A stretch of DNA of 64,000 nt, from NCBI RefSeq assembly GCF_014596935.1, contig NZ_JACVXC010000002.1, positions 94,527 through 158,526 of the forward strand, given 5' to 3'. Source of the stretch: Aestuariibaculum suncheonense (GTDB lineage Bacteria > Bacteroidota > Bacteroidia > Flavobacteriales > Flavobacteriaceae). Of the stretch, positions 14,301 to 20,355 are shown in pieces; the first letter of the stretch is position 1; the number at the start of each line of letters is the position of its first letter. A program made the position numbers and the translations under genes. The notes below the pieces were generated by a model. It did not search any database, was not told where the DNA came from, and saw only the letters and a program-made list of their open reading frames with translations.

Positions 14301-16136
14301 GTAAGGAATGATTGGGTTTGTTATGGTGTTTCCGTAAGGAATAACATTGATTTTTTCCTGAATAGAAATACAGGTAGAAGATGTTGTATTTTGTACATAA
14401 TATGTCCCTGTTCCTGTAGCTGTATACGTTTGTCCTGTTCCTACTACAGGAGATCCTGTCGGACTTGTAGACCATGAATAACTATCATAACCATCGGCCG
14501 CTGTAAGTACAACCGTTGTACCACATAATATTTCTGTTTTTTCAAAATTACAATTTGAAATATCCACTAAAAAGTTGGTAGATCCCGGGACACCTAGACA
14601 TTCTTCGGTAGCAAAACTACCTTCATCAACAACAACAGTACCACTTATGACACCGGTATAAGTACCAAAGGCCTGATTCTTAATTTCATTAGAACAAGCC
14701 TGACTTAAATCGTAACAATTAGGAACTATTCTTACTGGAATCCGTATCGTGAATTTGGGGTCGTTAACTTCCACTGATCCATCAGGTATAGCAAAAATAA
14801 TAGTTCTCGTTACAGGATCATAAGACTGTATGGTAGCCCCCCCCGCGTTGGTTAAGTCAACATCTGCAGGATCAAAAACAATATTATCAGGAAGTACATC
14901 TTTTATTGTGAAATTAGTAACATTATCGTTACCAACGCTCTGATACGAAATTTCATAGAATAATTGCTGACCTAAATACACATCATCTCCATCAATATCA
15001 TCTCCGCCAGTATCCACTACGGTTTTAATCAAGTCAATATCTGGTGAAAAAATATCTACAGCAAACGCACTAAAAAATGCATAAATAGGATCGGCCTGTC
15101 CATTGGCTACCTGTAATCTAAAATCGGCTGAAGTCACATTATTATTAATGTATTCAGGATTTGCATGCAATATTTCCAAGAATCCCGTATCGTAACCTAA
15201 AGTATTATTACCTGATGGATTTCTAGGATGAGATACACCATTCGTATTTTCTATTACGGAATTAAAGAAATTATTTGCAGGACCTCTTAACGGTGTAGTA
15301 ACCTCTTTTCCATTAATTTCTAATTTATTCGCCTTTTGCGTTTTATCTCCATCTAAAGCCCCATAAGCAAATTGTAAATCTATAGCTCCCGAGGCAGGTG
15401 TTCTAAAACCACTAACAGGAATAGTTTCCTGATGTCCTTTATATAAATGACTAAATCCATCAAAAAGGGTGAATGATTTGGTATGTAAGGCAGGATCTTC
15501 GTAAATTACGATTAAAGACCATCCTGCACTTAAACCTGTTGAATTGTTTGTACCTTGACTAGATACGACGTTTGCTAATGTATATGTTCCTTCTACATCT
15601 CCTAAACTAGACATAATATCGGTTACATCGGCAAAACATGCATATGGGGTATTCGCAGGCTCATTATTAAATGCCGAGATAGGATTTACAATAGCATCGT
15701 ATATAATTTCACCAGAAATATCTGTATATGTAGAGCTACTCGGAACCTTGAATTTTACGTTAGTAATATTAGATCTGTTTTCACCCTGTTTAAGCATCGC
15801 ACTCCAATACAAACCCGCAAAAACTACTCTGTAACAATCTGTCGAGGTTCCATCTGGGTGGTCTGATAAAACAAGATCGGCACTACTGGAGCTAAAGGTT
15901 GAAGCATCGCCATCAATATCAATATATTGCATATTGAAATCCTGGTTATTTGCTCTATTATCGTTAAAATTCTGATTGCTTTGGCCTAAAATATTATTTC
16001 CTATAACAAGCATGCTACCTCTTACATCTACTTTTTCCCGAACGGAAAAAGTCTTATAGGTCTGTGCCATACTGCAGTAGGACAGCAGGAGGAATAAAAC
16101 AACCAAAGCTGGTTTAATAAAAGTAGTTTTTTTCAT
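2334..16136 (-). CDS. sprB: SprB-like giant gliding adhesin with T9SS type B C-terminal domain
   Basis: A cell-surface adhesin of about 4,600 residues. SprB proteins are carried along the cell by the gliding motor and attach to the substrate. Start ATG at 16136 gives a signal peptide ending SYCSMAQ; an ATG 42 nt upstream would spoil it. By eye the layout is: a non-repeat N-terminal region; a DUF11-like domain at about residues 362-480 (starting DIDLIKTVVDTGGDD); about 40 SprB repeats from about residue 800 to 4,500, each with a cysteine start such as VTCNGSNDG and an end such as DANGC; a non-repetitive region interrupting them at about 1190-1387; and a gliding-motility C-terminal domain starting CIPNYFTPNGDG and ending GHFTLYR. 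That C-terminal domain is the type B signal for T9SS export. The frame is open over 13.8 kb. F. johnsoniae SprB is larger, about 6,500 residues. Confidence 0.93.
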   Translation of the reverse strand: MKKTTFIKPALVVLFLLLSYCSMAQTYKTFSVREKVDVRGSMLVIGNNILGQSNQNFNDNRANNQDFNMQYIDIDGDASTFSSSSADLVLSDHPDGTSTDCYRVVFAGLYWSAMLKQGENRSNITNVKFKVPSSSTYTDISGEIIYDAIVNPISAFNNEPANTPYACFADVTDIMSSLGDVEGTYTLANVVSSQGTNNSTGLSAGWSLIVIYEDPALHTKSFTLFDGFSHLYKGHQETIPVSGFRTPASGAIDLQFAYGALDGDKTQKANKLEINGKEVTTPLRGPANNFFNSVIENTNGVSHPRNPSGNNTLGYDTGFLEILHANPEYINNNVTSADFRLQVANGQADPIYAFFSAFAVDIFSPDIDLIKTVVDTGGDDIDGDDVYLGQQLFYEISYQSVGNDNVTNFTIKDVLPDNIVFDPADVDLTNAGGATIQSYDPVTRTIIFAIPDGSVEVNDPKFTIRIPVRIVPNCYDLSQACSNEIKNQAFGTYTGVISGTVVVDEGSFATEECLGVPGSTNFLVDISNCNFEKTEILCGTTVVLTAADGYDSYSWSTSPTGSPVVGTGQTYTATGTGTYYVQNTTSSTCISIQEKINVIPYGNTITNPIIPYADLLPICPNDGKVLPYVFLCGANDVRDIQTGISDAVSISWQKLDETSCDEMLVDDCANENESCTWNEVGSGPNFLIDDAGQFRMVINYPGGCFSIFYFNVYQNLLDPTITAKDIICTTPGEVTVGGVPSGYEYSLDPNGPWQSSNAFEITTPDYYTVYIRQVEVDMNPCIFQTPSIYVRAREADVTEFVTQPTCNGDKGTIKLAVNDALPQYYYSLSLNGTVINSVGPIMESDYTFDNLNPGTYTYNVTTDDGCVFSGDIEIINPPVLTVTSAITKALTCTDGEITVYPVGGVPPYQYYINGNTISQDSPVIPVPTPGTYDITVVDFNGCSASTTQTIEGVLPPEFTVEQTNILCNGDNTGSITFSVTNANGYSISYSIDNGTTFTSNPEFYNLAAGTYQTLIEYTLDGEECFSVAEDIVITETDYPLSASAGVSQLAGCGPNGEGRVRVTNPTGGTPPYEYSFDNQANWTSDNEAWVAPGTYTIYMRDANGCIYAMPGIIIDPEPVPPSISISDVDYNCDGTGNTTVVVNNTGSDSYSYGYLLDGVENPNLADPQTFLNVSEGSHTISVTYKLETVPTYSNLLFESFGSGGDVTSPGINPNFCFERQVEATKCNGDRLFGNGEYTVTNELRNNPYSGWWSPRDHTTGSIPGRFLAVDAGFAIPDNAVVYRKPITDIIPNQPIQVRFFATNLLKVGNTQPDASLTVELQDSNGVVLSSQSIGGIPKTNGWVEFNETIDPGNNTSLDFVLRLEIAQVNGIDFAVDDIEVYQLPVTCITQEDFPFIIESGQAFSADIVSTSDVTCSSAGDGSITIAAQNFDATNGYQYTIDGGTTWNTVTTSPFTISSLVEGTYDIVVRYDAVSDGLCDATLQAVITAPSPLSVSATTTPVTCLDGSTVTATATGGTPAYTYELLDATLTVVNTFPANGILTNVAAGDYTIRATDANGCTATTTISLIAPTAPTASIVNADYCYDAANGATLEVSASGGQTPYEYSVNGGAFQASPVFSDLTPGDYIFTVRDAYGCEVTLDAETIAAQVNISATLTKELDCTASPDAVISGTISDGYAPYNVTLIQGSGTVNLSGNTFTLTTDVDGTYQFQVTDANGCTAVSNVITVNPIENPTATITVVNALCNGSNDGSVQIVPSGGVGPYLFSFNGSGFSATSLYTGLVAGTYTYQVQDANECTFDGTVTITEPTRLEVTASATPFSCAADNTAQSSTVTVAVPTTGTAPYTYSFNGSGYSASNILEVNDNGLDQTIAYSVQDANGCTADGSLTISALNPPIDLDFNATVVTCDNTTSTVTVTATNGAGTLTYEIISPVVVAPQTSNTFSGLAPDTYVFRVTDENGCYYTESFVIDPVTPIAMTALKLSDVLCFGGNDGAAQFEVFNATNFTYTVTGGTVTVTGAVINLSDLTTGTYSVTVTDTDTGCTATESVTINEPTDAVSATAAATNVHCNNFESQITVTATGGTPNYAYATVIAGSSAPTDFDYVSSNVITVDTNNGLDLVWDVYVKDANGCTEPTPTQVTIVQDELPTVTAPTVDNQCTASSGFTFQVNATGIAPLSYSINGGASYQSSPIFTVNTAGSYTVMVRDANGCIATADTTTDVFEPITVNALLTKNLTCSAPAEATIEGTISGGNAPYTVVLIQGTGTAPVVSGNTFTFSTSTAGSYQFEITDANGCTEQTAVISVTDTVNPVILNVNQIQDISCNGEATASIDVNIDMNYGFPPFVINVYNDSTGTDYGTQTSGLPSGNYTVTVIDSRGCNDTETITIDEPDVIALDYDVTPITCDTSSGTSLGEIIINSVSGGTPNYTYHVTGVNGYDQEVTNQDGSTVHFEVVDFGLYEVLITDANGCAYLEQNILVASPPDDLDITVTSPPADCSTGGSAEVSIGTSLASTGPFHFAIYTGPGMTYTGPTTAPWQDEDAVNSKKTTFTNLIPGATYTFIVHDESTGCYYYETADTAIPTNSTLTVSSLIPNNITCVGSADGSVSFDINSTYTSDTNVSYVIYDSLTLQPIGTPGSGSVPANGALTVTDFGNLDFGKYVIVITELAGADNEGCSIVSESFNITESAIELELTASSIRNENCNELGLITAIASNGTAPYEYMLLLSTASAPVATDSGWVSNNTFTASAGNYTVYVKDAYGCIKDADVPVILDAEPIIDPVSLECFDGTAFNITVSGTTFDGTATYSIGGAYQTSDTFTISAPGTYTVSIRDANGCIDSTTYTVNPPILLDANLDYDLTCLTNDAQITLTASGGTGNYTYQYSSDGGITYFPMASNVFMATTAGTYVFKVSDDQICESPASNPVEVTPNTTPTFSTQVFDVTCNGGADGSIIVTAFDGIAPYQYSRDGGSTWQSSNVFAGLAQGTYDIVVRDNKNCLSVVKPIQVNEPVLVEATAQVTTTLSCGVGNATSPAEVTVTATGGTGSYLYSFDGVNYTTTNTYRTYNPGTVTAWVKDTNGCIVASPATVDIEPLSVPTDLDFVSTPVTCLATTSEVTLTATDGVAPLKYTIVSPASASTNITGEDSGVFSGLLPRTYVFTVTDANGCSYTEAYTIEPVTNITVSGQLINDALCSGDANGTVEFTVANYSAAYTVALLSETGTINQAGDTVTLTNLATGTYTLEVTDTATGCTDEATVIVNDPTPVTLSEIDNINANCNFGAQVTVEATGGTLPYQYAFVINGSVPVDADYTNSAAAVLDPTTSTDWDVWVRDANGCTDMIDVTITTDPLPTVTVPTISDNQCNLNGDPFTFTVTDPIGIAPFSYSIGAGFQTSPTFTVSTPGTYQVTVKDGNGCTTTMPTPIEIYPTLDLNVSVTTLPSCTDDDGVITLNGTGGSGNYGYAINYIGATISGNVISGISSGTYTVTITDLDTNCTNTAPITLDAPTPVTFTTTPTDVTCNGSSDGTITVNLPDTNDNPIYTYSLDGGVTTQTSNIFTGLAPGVYDITVTSGRNCTLTQQETVGEPDAIVVPTPTVVEYVCAPDTNAANFATITVSGVTGGSNNYVIYEFYRDGALVQSGSNNVYNEADFQGGNYTINVYDENGCSGTATAVIAPYVELEEINITVNNPITCINDEDIQVSATASGAVNLQYTVEGVNVSYNQTNATGIFTGLTVGNYIITVENLDTGCSLQTVHYVIDPNTFELDVESISDVTCFSDNDGSVTFTLVDRVPTPTDEAGPFTYDVLDASGASVQTGASANAGPVTISGLVSGTYTINVILTNAPFCTVTTNVTITAPTAPLEIQTSHTDITCIGADGTISASGSGGWPGGYEYQLELGGSVISAFSSTYYFEGLSAGIYTVSVRDSQGCIAVETVELIDPLPIDATVTPSTTLLSCFGDRTASITVTNVLGGQGGNYTYTLNTLSPVVSSSGPQTSNVFTGLGAGTYTVTVSDGFTCETTFAEIVITEPEQMVASLVKASTQTCTVDATLTLSATGGTGTYEYSADASFATILGSFPDEITFSVAPGTYRYYVRDANGCTAVVSNDIVVEELPELTVELDTTNATINCAGDSTGVIVAEAAGGLGNYVYTLQDAAGNDMPTAVQNSPGVFTELPIGTYQIHVESGDCLATSAPVTITEPNLPLEVQFDVTDVTCNGSNDGILEITATGGSGIIKYAISPQMNQFFDEPIFDNLAPGDYQGLVQDQLGCYVLFDFTIAQPDPQFVTIVPNSLIPVLCDGDMNGEFSIEITGGTQPYSVALDDINGDYVQGADGQTQFTFSNLNGEDHVVYVTDSEGCQSEWNIEFPDPVKIDPVAVLEYGCENNISTNMVTVYVDETMTDPTQLEYSLDGGPYQASNIFINVPAGIGHYIDVRHTNGCTKQTELFDVEAYEPLQLAIQEGETINTIEAMATGGTGEYEFFLNGESYGSESTFIYYETGNYTVTVVDSNGCTLEASGYFEYIDVCIPNYFTPNGDGTLDEWGPGCTEQYKDLTFDIYDRYGRVVAKLKAGQKWDGKYNGEELPTGDYWFVVKLNDPKDDRDFVGHFTLYR

Positions 16137-16210
16137 GGCGGTTAGTTTTTTATCATTTATAATGCCTAATTGGGGCACAGCATTATAAATGTTGGGCTTC
16201 TTTTGTTTTA

Positions 16211-18715
16211 CTAATTATTTTCAATTTTCACCATAGACATTTTACTGTTATATGGTTCAGGTCCTTTGTTATCTAATGCTCTTTTAGCTGATTCAATGCT
16301 ATCAAATTTCTGATGATATATATAATACTTGCTTGTATTTACATCGAAGAAGAAATCTATATTCTTTTGTCCGGCTTCAACAGCGCGTTGTAAGAACTGA
16401 TCTCGTTTCGCTACATCACTATGAACGGCTAATACCAAGTAATAACCACTCTCTACATGCTTAATATCTTTAACAATTCTGATGTTTCCGGTTAATTCTT
16501 CTCCATAATCAAAGTCATTTTCAGATAATGGTAATGTACTTGGTTTCGTAAACTGTTTAATCGAAGTTAACGCAGCACGATCTTTATTATACCGGTCTTC
16601 CTCATTATCATATAGTGCGCGTTTGATTCGACGTTTGCGTTCGATTTCGGTAGCCACTCTAACACTTTCAAATTTGTCAAGAACAGCTTCTCTGGCTTGA
16701 ACTGTCTTTGATTGATTTTCTTTTAAAGTATTAATGGTTTTCGAATAAAACATATTGGTTTCATCACGCTTATCTCTTACATTTTTAAGTCTTGTACTAT
16801 ATAATGCTTCTAATTCAACAATTTTTTCATTCTGAGATTTAATCTCATTATCTAACTGTGTTTTGATGGATTCTAATCTCGCATTTTCAGCACTTACACT
16901 CTTAAAAGCTTTAGGAGCAGTAACAATACCTTGCTCACTTAAATCGTTTTCTTCTTTTAAATCCTTTAAGTCCTTTTCTTTTACAATTAAAACTTCATTT
17001 AACTGAATCATTAATTGTTTTTGAACATTCTGTGCTTCTAAAGCTAATTTGGCTACCGTAAGTAACTCATCTGTATTTTCATCTGTCGGTTTTGGAAAAA
17101 CAATACCGCTTTCTGTAACCTCTGAAACTTTTTCTGCAGCAACTCTGGCTTGCTCTTCTTGTTGTTCTTTCAATCTTCCGGCTTCAGCTAATCTCGCTTG
17201 TTCTTCTTGTTGTGCCTTTAGTCTTGAGGCTTCAGCTAATCTTGCTTGTTCATCCTGTTGTGATTTCAATCTTGCAGCTTCAGCTAATCTCGCTTGTTCT
17301 TCTTGTTGTGCCTTTAGTCTTGAGGCTTCAGCTAATCTTGCTTGTTCATCCTGTTGTGCTTTCAATCTTGCAGCTTCAGCTAATCTCGCTTGTTCTTCTT
17401 GTTGTGCCTTTAGTCTGGCGGCTTCAGCTAATCTCGCTTGCTCTTCTTGTTGCGCTTTAAGTTTTGCAGCTTCTTCTGCTTCCTTATCCCCTTTACTTGC
17501 TACAATTTCCGTGGCGACAACTGCTTTAGCTATATTAGCGTTATTGGTATTATTCGCTTGTTTTTTCTCTTCAATACGCGCTGCAGCCGCTGCTTTCTGT
17601 TTTTCCCTTAACTCTATTTTTGCCTGAGCAATTGAGTCTAATCTAATTTGAGCCAATGCACGTTCTTCGGTACGTTTTGCCGCTAAAGCTTCACGGTCTA
17701 TCTGAGTTGATGCTGCATTTGCTTTACGTCTAGCCGCTATTTGTCTCGTACGCTTATCCTGAATTAAAAGCGCTTGTTCCTGCTCTTCATCACTGTAGTT
17801 ATATCGGTATTGCTTTTTAAACTTATAGGCAATTGTGAATTCGTGAGAATTGCCAAAAGACGATAAATCACCTACCGCCTTTTCGTAATTATATTCAATA
17901 GCTAACTGATTACTAATATTGATTCCTAAACCGGCCGACATTCCGTAAAGCGAATTATATCCGGCCTGAGCCCAGATTCCCTTTGGTACGGCCAGCATAA
18001 CCAACCCTGAAATAGTCGTCTTATCCTTTTTAAATTCTGTACGTAATAATGTACTGAATTTACTTTCATCAAAAAATCCGCGGCTATCCATAAATCCCGT
18101 GTACATCACATGAGCCTGTACACCTTGCTCCGGATTTTCTTCGATAAGATTCGAAGATTTTAAATTGTAAGAGACAATATTATTTAATGACAAACCGAAA
18201 TCTAAAAAAGTCGTTCCGTAATTGATTCCAGGATTTACCGTTAAAATGGAGTTTGTTGGAATATCTTGCAGAGACGGATCGGAATAATTTGAAACTATAC
18301 GTCCCTGGTTAATACCACTTTGATAAAATCCTAAATTAGCACCAAAAGTTAAATTACTATCACGATCCAACACCACATTATAGGCGTAATTTACAATACC
18401 TCCAAATGTGGTTAAAACACCGTAATCTTGTTGAAACAAACTTATACCCATACCTCGGTTTTCAGCAAATCGTCCTGAATAACTAAATAAAAACGTTTGA
18501 GGGGCATCATCAAACTGAACCCACTCTCTTTTATTTGTAAAGGTGATGTATTTATTTTGCTCCCGTACAAAACTAAACGTCGGGTTTATAGCATATTTAT
18601 TAAATTTTAAAGAAGTTCTTACCGGTAATACCAAAGCCACAACACCTTCTTCCTGAGCAAAGAAAAACTGTGTTGTTGCTAAAAATAAAATGATATGTAA
18701 TAAATATTTACTCAT
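16211..18715 (-). CDS. SprD-like PorP/SprF barrel fused to coiled coil and SPOR-like tail
   Basis: An 834-residue envelope protein in the sprD position of the operon. Residues 1-20 are a signal peptide ending FFFAQ. Residues 21 to about 305 resemble a PorP/SprF outer-membrane barrel (AINPTFSF, alternating strands, an EFTIAYKFKKQ strand). Residues 310-745 are highly charged and predicted helical/coiled coil. They include seven 16-residue repeats of the type RLKAQQEEQARLAEAA at residues 418-529. The last 90 residues (starting GYYLVLAVHSDVAKRDQF) look like a SPOR fold, which typically binds peptidoglycan. The start is one base after the sprC stop (TAATATG), so translation is likely coupled. Assignment as SprD rests on gene order and barrel similarity. 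A role linking the adhesin exporter to the cell wall is inference. Confidence 0.75.
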   Translation of the reverse strand: MSKYLLHIILFLATTQFFFAQEEGVVALVLPVRTSLKFNKYAINPTFSFVREQNKYITFTNKREWVQFDDAPQTFLFSYSGRFAENRGMGISLFQQDYGVLTTFGGIVNYAYNVVLDRDSNLTFGANLGFYQSGINQGRIVSNYSDPSLQDIPTNSILTVNPGINYGTTFLDFGLSLNNIVSYNLKSSNLIEENPEQGVQAHVMYTGFMDSRGFFDESKFSTLLRTEFKKDKTTISGLVMLAVPKGIWAQAGYNSLYGMSAGLGINISNQLAIEYNYEKAVGDLSSFGNSHEFTIAYKFKKQYRYNYSDEEQEQALLIQDKRTRQIAARRKANAASTQIDREALAAKRTEERALAQIRLDSIAQAKIELREKQKAAAAARIEEKKQANNTNNANIAKAVVATEIVASKGDKEAEEAAKLKAQQEEQARLAEAARLKAQQEEQARLAEAARLKAQQDEQARLAEASRLKAQQEEQARLAEAARLKSQQDEQARLAEASRLKAQQEEQARLAEAGRLKEQQEEQARVAAEKVSEVTESGIVFPKPTDENTDELLTVAKLALEAQNVQKQLMIQLNEVLIVKEKDLKDLKEENDLSEQGIVTAPKAFKSVSAENARLESIKTQLDNEIKSQNEKIVELEALYSTRLKNVRDKRDETNMFYSKTINTLKENQSKTVQAREAVLDKFESVRVATEIERKRRIKRALYDNEEDRYNKDRAALTSIKQFTKPSTLPLSENDFDYGEELTGNIRIVKDIKHVESGYYLVLAVHSDVAKRDQFLQRAVEAGQKNIDFFFDVNTSKYYIYHQKFDSIESAKRALDNKGPEPYNSKMSMVKIENN
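17129..17464 (-). repeat. Seven tandem 48-bp units encoding 16-residue coiled-coil repeats
   Basis: An internal in-frame tandem repeat of the sprD-like gene. Seven units of 16 codons differ mainly at EEQ/DEQ and at a terminal A, S or G. Units 2-3 and 4-5 form two almost identical 96-bp blocks, suggesting recent duplication of a two-unit block. The period is a multiple of three, so length changes keep the frame. Confidence 0.9.
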
Positions 18716-18716
18716 A

Positions 18717-20156
18717 TTATTTTACTACTGTAATAGATCCCTTTTTTACAGCATTTCCTGCTGTGGTTATAATGTAATAGTACACTGGATTTATCTCATT
18801 AAAATCTATTTGACTCTCCGGCCAATTATTTAAATAATTATTTGTTTGATGCACCACCTTGCCCTGAGCACTCATAATAATGACCTCGGTATTGGTTCCA
18901 CTGGTATATTCTACAGGAATCGTCCAAGTATCGTTAATGCCATCGCCGTTTGGACTAACGATATTCGGAATGTTAGACACATCCGGAAAAGGTTCTGTCA
19001 CTATCAGTGAAAATAAAAATTCTTCGGAAGCCGCACACCCACTTGTTTGAGTCACCACAACCTTATAGTCGCCTGTTTCTGAAGCTGCATAACTACTTCC
19101 TGTAGCCGATGCTATTAATACATCATTTAAATACCACTGAAACAAAGGACTATTGGCCGATGTAGTTACCGTGGCTGTTAAACTTTCTCCTTCCTGAACC
19201 GAGTTTGTTTCTGTAACATCTATACTACTGGTAAATCCAGAAGTTTCTAAATTGATAGTTGCCGTTGTTGAACACTGCCCTAAGTCAATGCTAACAGAAT
19301 AAGTACCGGACACATCGGTAACATAGGTTTGACTGGTAGCACCATCAATCTTTTTTCCGTCTTTAAACCACTGATAAGCATCAGCATTAATGGTACTTAG
19401 GGTTGTTGCGCCTTCAACGGAACAATATGGATTCCCTAAACTGGAATTAATTTCTGAAGAGGTTCCAGATGATGCCTCTGAAATCTTTACACGATTGGAA
19501 TATGAATCGGATGTACACGATCCGTAGTTTGTTTCACAATAATATGTTCCAGTTGTAGTTACCGTAAAAGTTTCTCCTGTACCTACTAACGTAGATGTAG
19601 TAGAGCTAGTTTCTCTATACCAGTTAAAAGTAAGTGATGGATATTGTAATGGTGAATCATTATCCCCTGTACCCGGGTTGTCAATAGTTAGCAAATAACT
19701 ACCTCCAGCACAAAAGGCGGCTGTTCCTATTAAATTATTAATTGTAAATGGGCTATCCTGAATTTTATAATAAGCCGGAAACGATGTAGACCCCACACTC
19801 GTTGCTGATGGAGCACTACTTTTTATTCTAATTTTATATGATTCTCCCGCTGTATCGGTTGGTAATGAAAACTGAACCGTGGCTGGCGACGTATTATATT
19901 GACCAGGGTTTGTAGTATGAATCACTTTTCCGTTAGCAAAACTCCCTGAAGCATCAGATAATTCGATAGTAAATTGGTTGGTTCCGTTAGCAGCAATATC
20001 CGCCGAAAAGCTAAATGTTGTATAATATGTATTGAATGAAGGACTGGCGCAAGCCTGAGTAAACCCTAAACTAGGCGTACTAATCGTTTGAGTGTAGGCC
20101 ATATTGACCACGCAAACTAAAGAAACGATAAAGCCTATAAAAGTAAAGTTCTTCAT
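18717..20156 (-). CDS. SprC-like secreted protein with T9SS type B sorting domain
   Basis: A 479-residue secreted protein in the sprC position. The start at 20156 gives a signal peptide ending NMAYTQ; an in-frame ATG two codons upstream is possible. The middle consists of immunoglobulin/PKD-like beta domains with paired cysteines and YQWFKDG- and FQWYLND-type strands. The C-terminal 90 residues form the gliding-motility-associated domain (NIVSPNGDGINDTW near the start, KKGSITVVK at the end), the type B T9SS export and attachment signal. The stop is one base from the start of the sprD-like gene. In F. johnsoniae the equivalent gene supports SprB-dependent motility. The name rests on synteny and the terminal domain. 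Confidence 0.75.
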   Translation of the reverse strand: MKNFTFIGFIVSLVCVVNMAYTQTISTPSLGFTQACASPSFNTYYTTFSFSADIAANGTNQFTIELSDASGSFANGKVIHTTNPGQYNTSPATVQFSLPTDTAGESYKIRIKSSAPSATSVGSTSFPAYYKIQDSPFTINNLIGTAAFCAGGSYLLTIDNPGTGDNDSPLQYPSLTFNWYRETSSTTSTLVGTGETFTVTTTGTYYCETNYGSCTSDSYSNRVKISEASSGTSSEINSSLGNPYCSVEGATTLSTINADAYQWFKDGKKIDGATSQTYVTDVSGTYSVSIDLGQCSTTATINLETSGFTSSIDVTETNSVQEGESLTATVTTSANSPLFQWYLNDVLIASATGSSYAASETGDYKVVVTQTSGCAASEEFLFSLIVTEPFPDVSNIPNIVSPNGDGINDTWTIPVEYTSGTNTEVIIMSAQGKVVHQTNNYLNNWPESQIDFNEINPVYYYIITTAGNAVKKGSITVVK

Positions 20157-20220
20157 TACCATTCGTTTTTTAATAAAACTCCAAGAAATAATATCACCTT
20201 AGTTTATATGCTATTACCAA

Positions 20221-20270
20221 AAAATTCTTTGCTCTCAGCTTAATCTCAAACCTTGAGCAAAAGAATTTTT
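20221..20270 (-). terminator. Hairpin with T-run between the beta-helix gene and sprC-like gene
   Basis: On the minus strand the arms pair as AAATTCTTTTGCTC with GAGCAAAGAATTT (one bulge) around a 20-nt loop, followed by six T residues. It sits inside the presumed operon in a 199-nt gap, and no TAnnTTTG box is visible between it and the sprC-like start. It may be a partial terminator that sets operon stoichiometry. Confidence 0.6.
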
Positions 20271-20355
20271 CTTTATATTAATAGTAAATTGGGGATTAAA
20301 AGACCTAGAGCTATAATATTCTTATTATAATTTTATCAAATAAACCTAACTACTT

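Noticed and set aside
17129..17464. Regularly spaced repeats that might be a CRISPR array
   Set aside because: Units are contiguous, in frame and without unique spacers, so this is a coding tandem repeat.
17049..17627. A 192-residue plus-strand open frame rich in Cys, Ala and Ser with repeats
   Set aside because: It is the antisense image of the 48-bp coiled-coil repeats in the sprD-like gene; its composition and repeats follow directly from them, and it has no start region or promoter of its own.
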